From: Bacillota bacterium
GTDB taxonomy: Bacteria > Bacillota > Clostridia > Lachnospirales > Lachnospiraceae
Assembly (NCBI GenBank): GCA_023437715.1
Contig: JAEZFK010000057.1
Span: 1 to 7,105, forward strand
Direction: 5' to 3'
Length of the DNA stretch: 7,105 nt
Shown here one piece after another: positions 6,128 to 7,105 of the stretch. Numbering within the stretch: the stretch's first letter is position 1; each line of letters starts with the position of its first letter. Under the pieces are notes generated by a model. It did not search any database. It was not told the DNA's origin and saw only the letters and a list, made by a program, of their open reading frames with translations. A program made the position numbers and the translations under genes.

Positions 6128-6170
6128 ATAAAAATTATATTGATAATTTTTTATAATGAGGGCTTTAATA

Positions 6171-7105
6171 TTGAGATATTTTGTAAACTTTTTTTCATTT
6201 AAGAGCATTCAAACTAAAATGATGGTGGTTTTTATTATCATGGTTGTTTTGCCCATGCTGTTGATAACTTATTTCTCAATTAAAGGTTCAGAAAGGTTTC
6301 TTCAGCAGAAGATAAGTCAATCCGATTATCAGGTGCTCGAACAGATGAGCAATTCAATCAATTCCTCCCTGCAGGCCATGATTAATGCCTCCAGCTTATT
6401 TACACAGGACAGGCAGCTTGTAGATTTGCTGTCCATGAGCAATAATTTGGATTCTAATCAGATTTTTAATAAAACACAACTGTTTGACAAGGAAATGCAG
6501 AAGGCAAAAAACAGCATTTTACTGAATTTTAACAGCTATATTTCAATATTTGATTTCAATGGAAACCTATACACCTCAGGGTCAAGGCAGGCTACGGATA
6601 ACTTTGAAAAGTATTCAAGCACTCAGTGGTTTAAAGATACCCTCGCAGCAAACGGGTTTATGCTGTGGATAGCCCCACAAAGCGATTATATAAAGACGGA
6701 GGATTTAAGCTCCGGGCCTGTAATAACTCTGTCAAGGCTCATAAAGGGAAGCCGTTCCTTAGGGGGATATGGTATTGTTACAATAAGCATAAGCGAAAGC
6801 GAATTCTTCAGGAAGATTTTTAAAAATACTGCAGGTGATGTGGACAATAACGTATTCATCATTGATGACAAGGGAGTAGTCATTAGCAGCGGTCAGAAAG
6901 AAATAATCGGCAAAACTCTCTCTGAGGAGTTTCATATAAATAAAATATCGGATAATAGCAAAAATAATTATATTACTAAAATTGAAGGTAAGAAAACTAT
7001 TATCAGTTATGCCTCAATTGAATTAACTAAATGGAAACTGGTGAAAATGAACAGTTATGACATACTGTTTATGGATTTGATAAAGGACAGAAACAAGAAT
7101 TTAAT
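6171..7105 (+). CDS. Membrane sensor, probably YesM-type histidine kinase (5' part, 311 aa visible)
   Basis: The reading frame runs off the window, so only the sensor half is seen. A short basic N-terminus (MRYFVNFFSFKSIQTK) precedes one transmembrane helix at residues 17-38. A long extracytoplasmic region with a Cache-like pattern follows: YISIFDFNGNLYTSG at about 123-137, VFIIDDKGVVISSG at about 227-240, and the domain-ending WKLVKMNSYD near 287-296. A second membrane helix, HAMP, His-kinase and ATPase domains are expected downstream. The order matches YesM-family kinases, which usually act with AraC-type response regulators and often sense or control sugar uptake. A chemoreceptor or a membrane-bound AraC regulator can share this front half. 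TTG at 6171 is preferred because GAGGG (6158-6162) lies 8 nt upstream; the in-frame ATG at 6156, five codons earlier, has no visible Shine-Dalgarno. It diverges from padR. Confidence 0.72.
   Translation, partial: MRYFVNFFSFKSIQTKMMVVFIIMVVLPMLLITYFSIKGSERFLQQKISQSDYQVLEQMSNSINSSLQAMINASSLFTQDRQLVDLLSMSNNLDSNQIFNKTQLFDKEMQKAKNSILLNFNSYISIFDFNGNLYTSGSRQATDNFEKYSSTQWFKDTLAANGFMLWIAPQSDYIKTEDLSSGPVITLSRLIKGSRSLGGYGIVTISISESEFFRKIFKNTAGDVDNNVFIIDDKGVVISSGQKEIIGKTLSEEFHINKISDNSKNNYITKIEGKKTIISYASIELTKWKLVKMNSYDILFMDLIKDRNKNL

Noticed and set aside
6125..6141. AT-only inverted repeat AATATAA/TTATATT before the sensor gene
   Set aside because: It contains only A-T pairs in an AT-rich spacer and overlaps a likely -10 box, so chance is the simplest explanation.

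Overview
The window looks like chromosome from an endospore-forming, AT-rich Clostridia-type Firmicute. The clearest marker is a collagen-like spore-surface protein with a BclB-type C-terminal domain. Strong AGGAGG-type ribosome binding sites, TTG starts, a PadR plus permease-prefix SEDS gene pair and a YesM-like sensor kinase agree with this. Genus cannot be fixed from the sequence; a cellulolytic cluster III clostridium is only a guess.

Left part (1-4045): a spore-surface glycoprotein module. Two paralogous family 2 glycosyltransferases with C-terminal TPR-like helices diverge from a 263-bp spacer: 77-1156 on the minus strand and 1420-2538 on the plus strand. The plus-strand enzyme is followed 59 bp later by a 446-residue protein (2598-3938) with a helical N-domain, 57 Gly-Ala-Xaa triplets (41 of them Gly-Ala-Thr) and a BclB-type C-terminal domain. 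A strong hairpin terminator follows. The inferred logic is that the glycosyltransferases decorate threonines of the collagen-like stalk in the mother cell. This resembles the known sgtA-bclA3 pairing in Clostridioides difficile. Candidate sigma-E-like and sigma-K-like promoter matches lie in front of the plus-strand glycosyltransferase and the collagen gene.

Middle part (4155-5957): a minus-strand two-gene operon. A PadR-family repressor gene overlaps by 8 nt a 464-residue SEDS (FtsW/RodA/SpoVE) membrane protein carrying an N-terminal permease prefix domain. A perfect 23-bp palindrome next to the predicted padR -10 box is the obvious autoregulatory operator. The SEDS protein appears to have Asn where the catalytic Asp of RodA/FtsW is expected.

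Right part (6171-7105): the 5' part of a plus-strand gene, divergent from padR, encoding a membrane sensor with one N-terminal transmembrane helix and a Cache-like extracytoplasmic domain. It is most likely a YesM-type histidine kinase and is cut by the window end.
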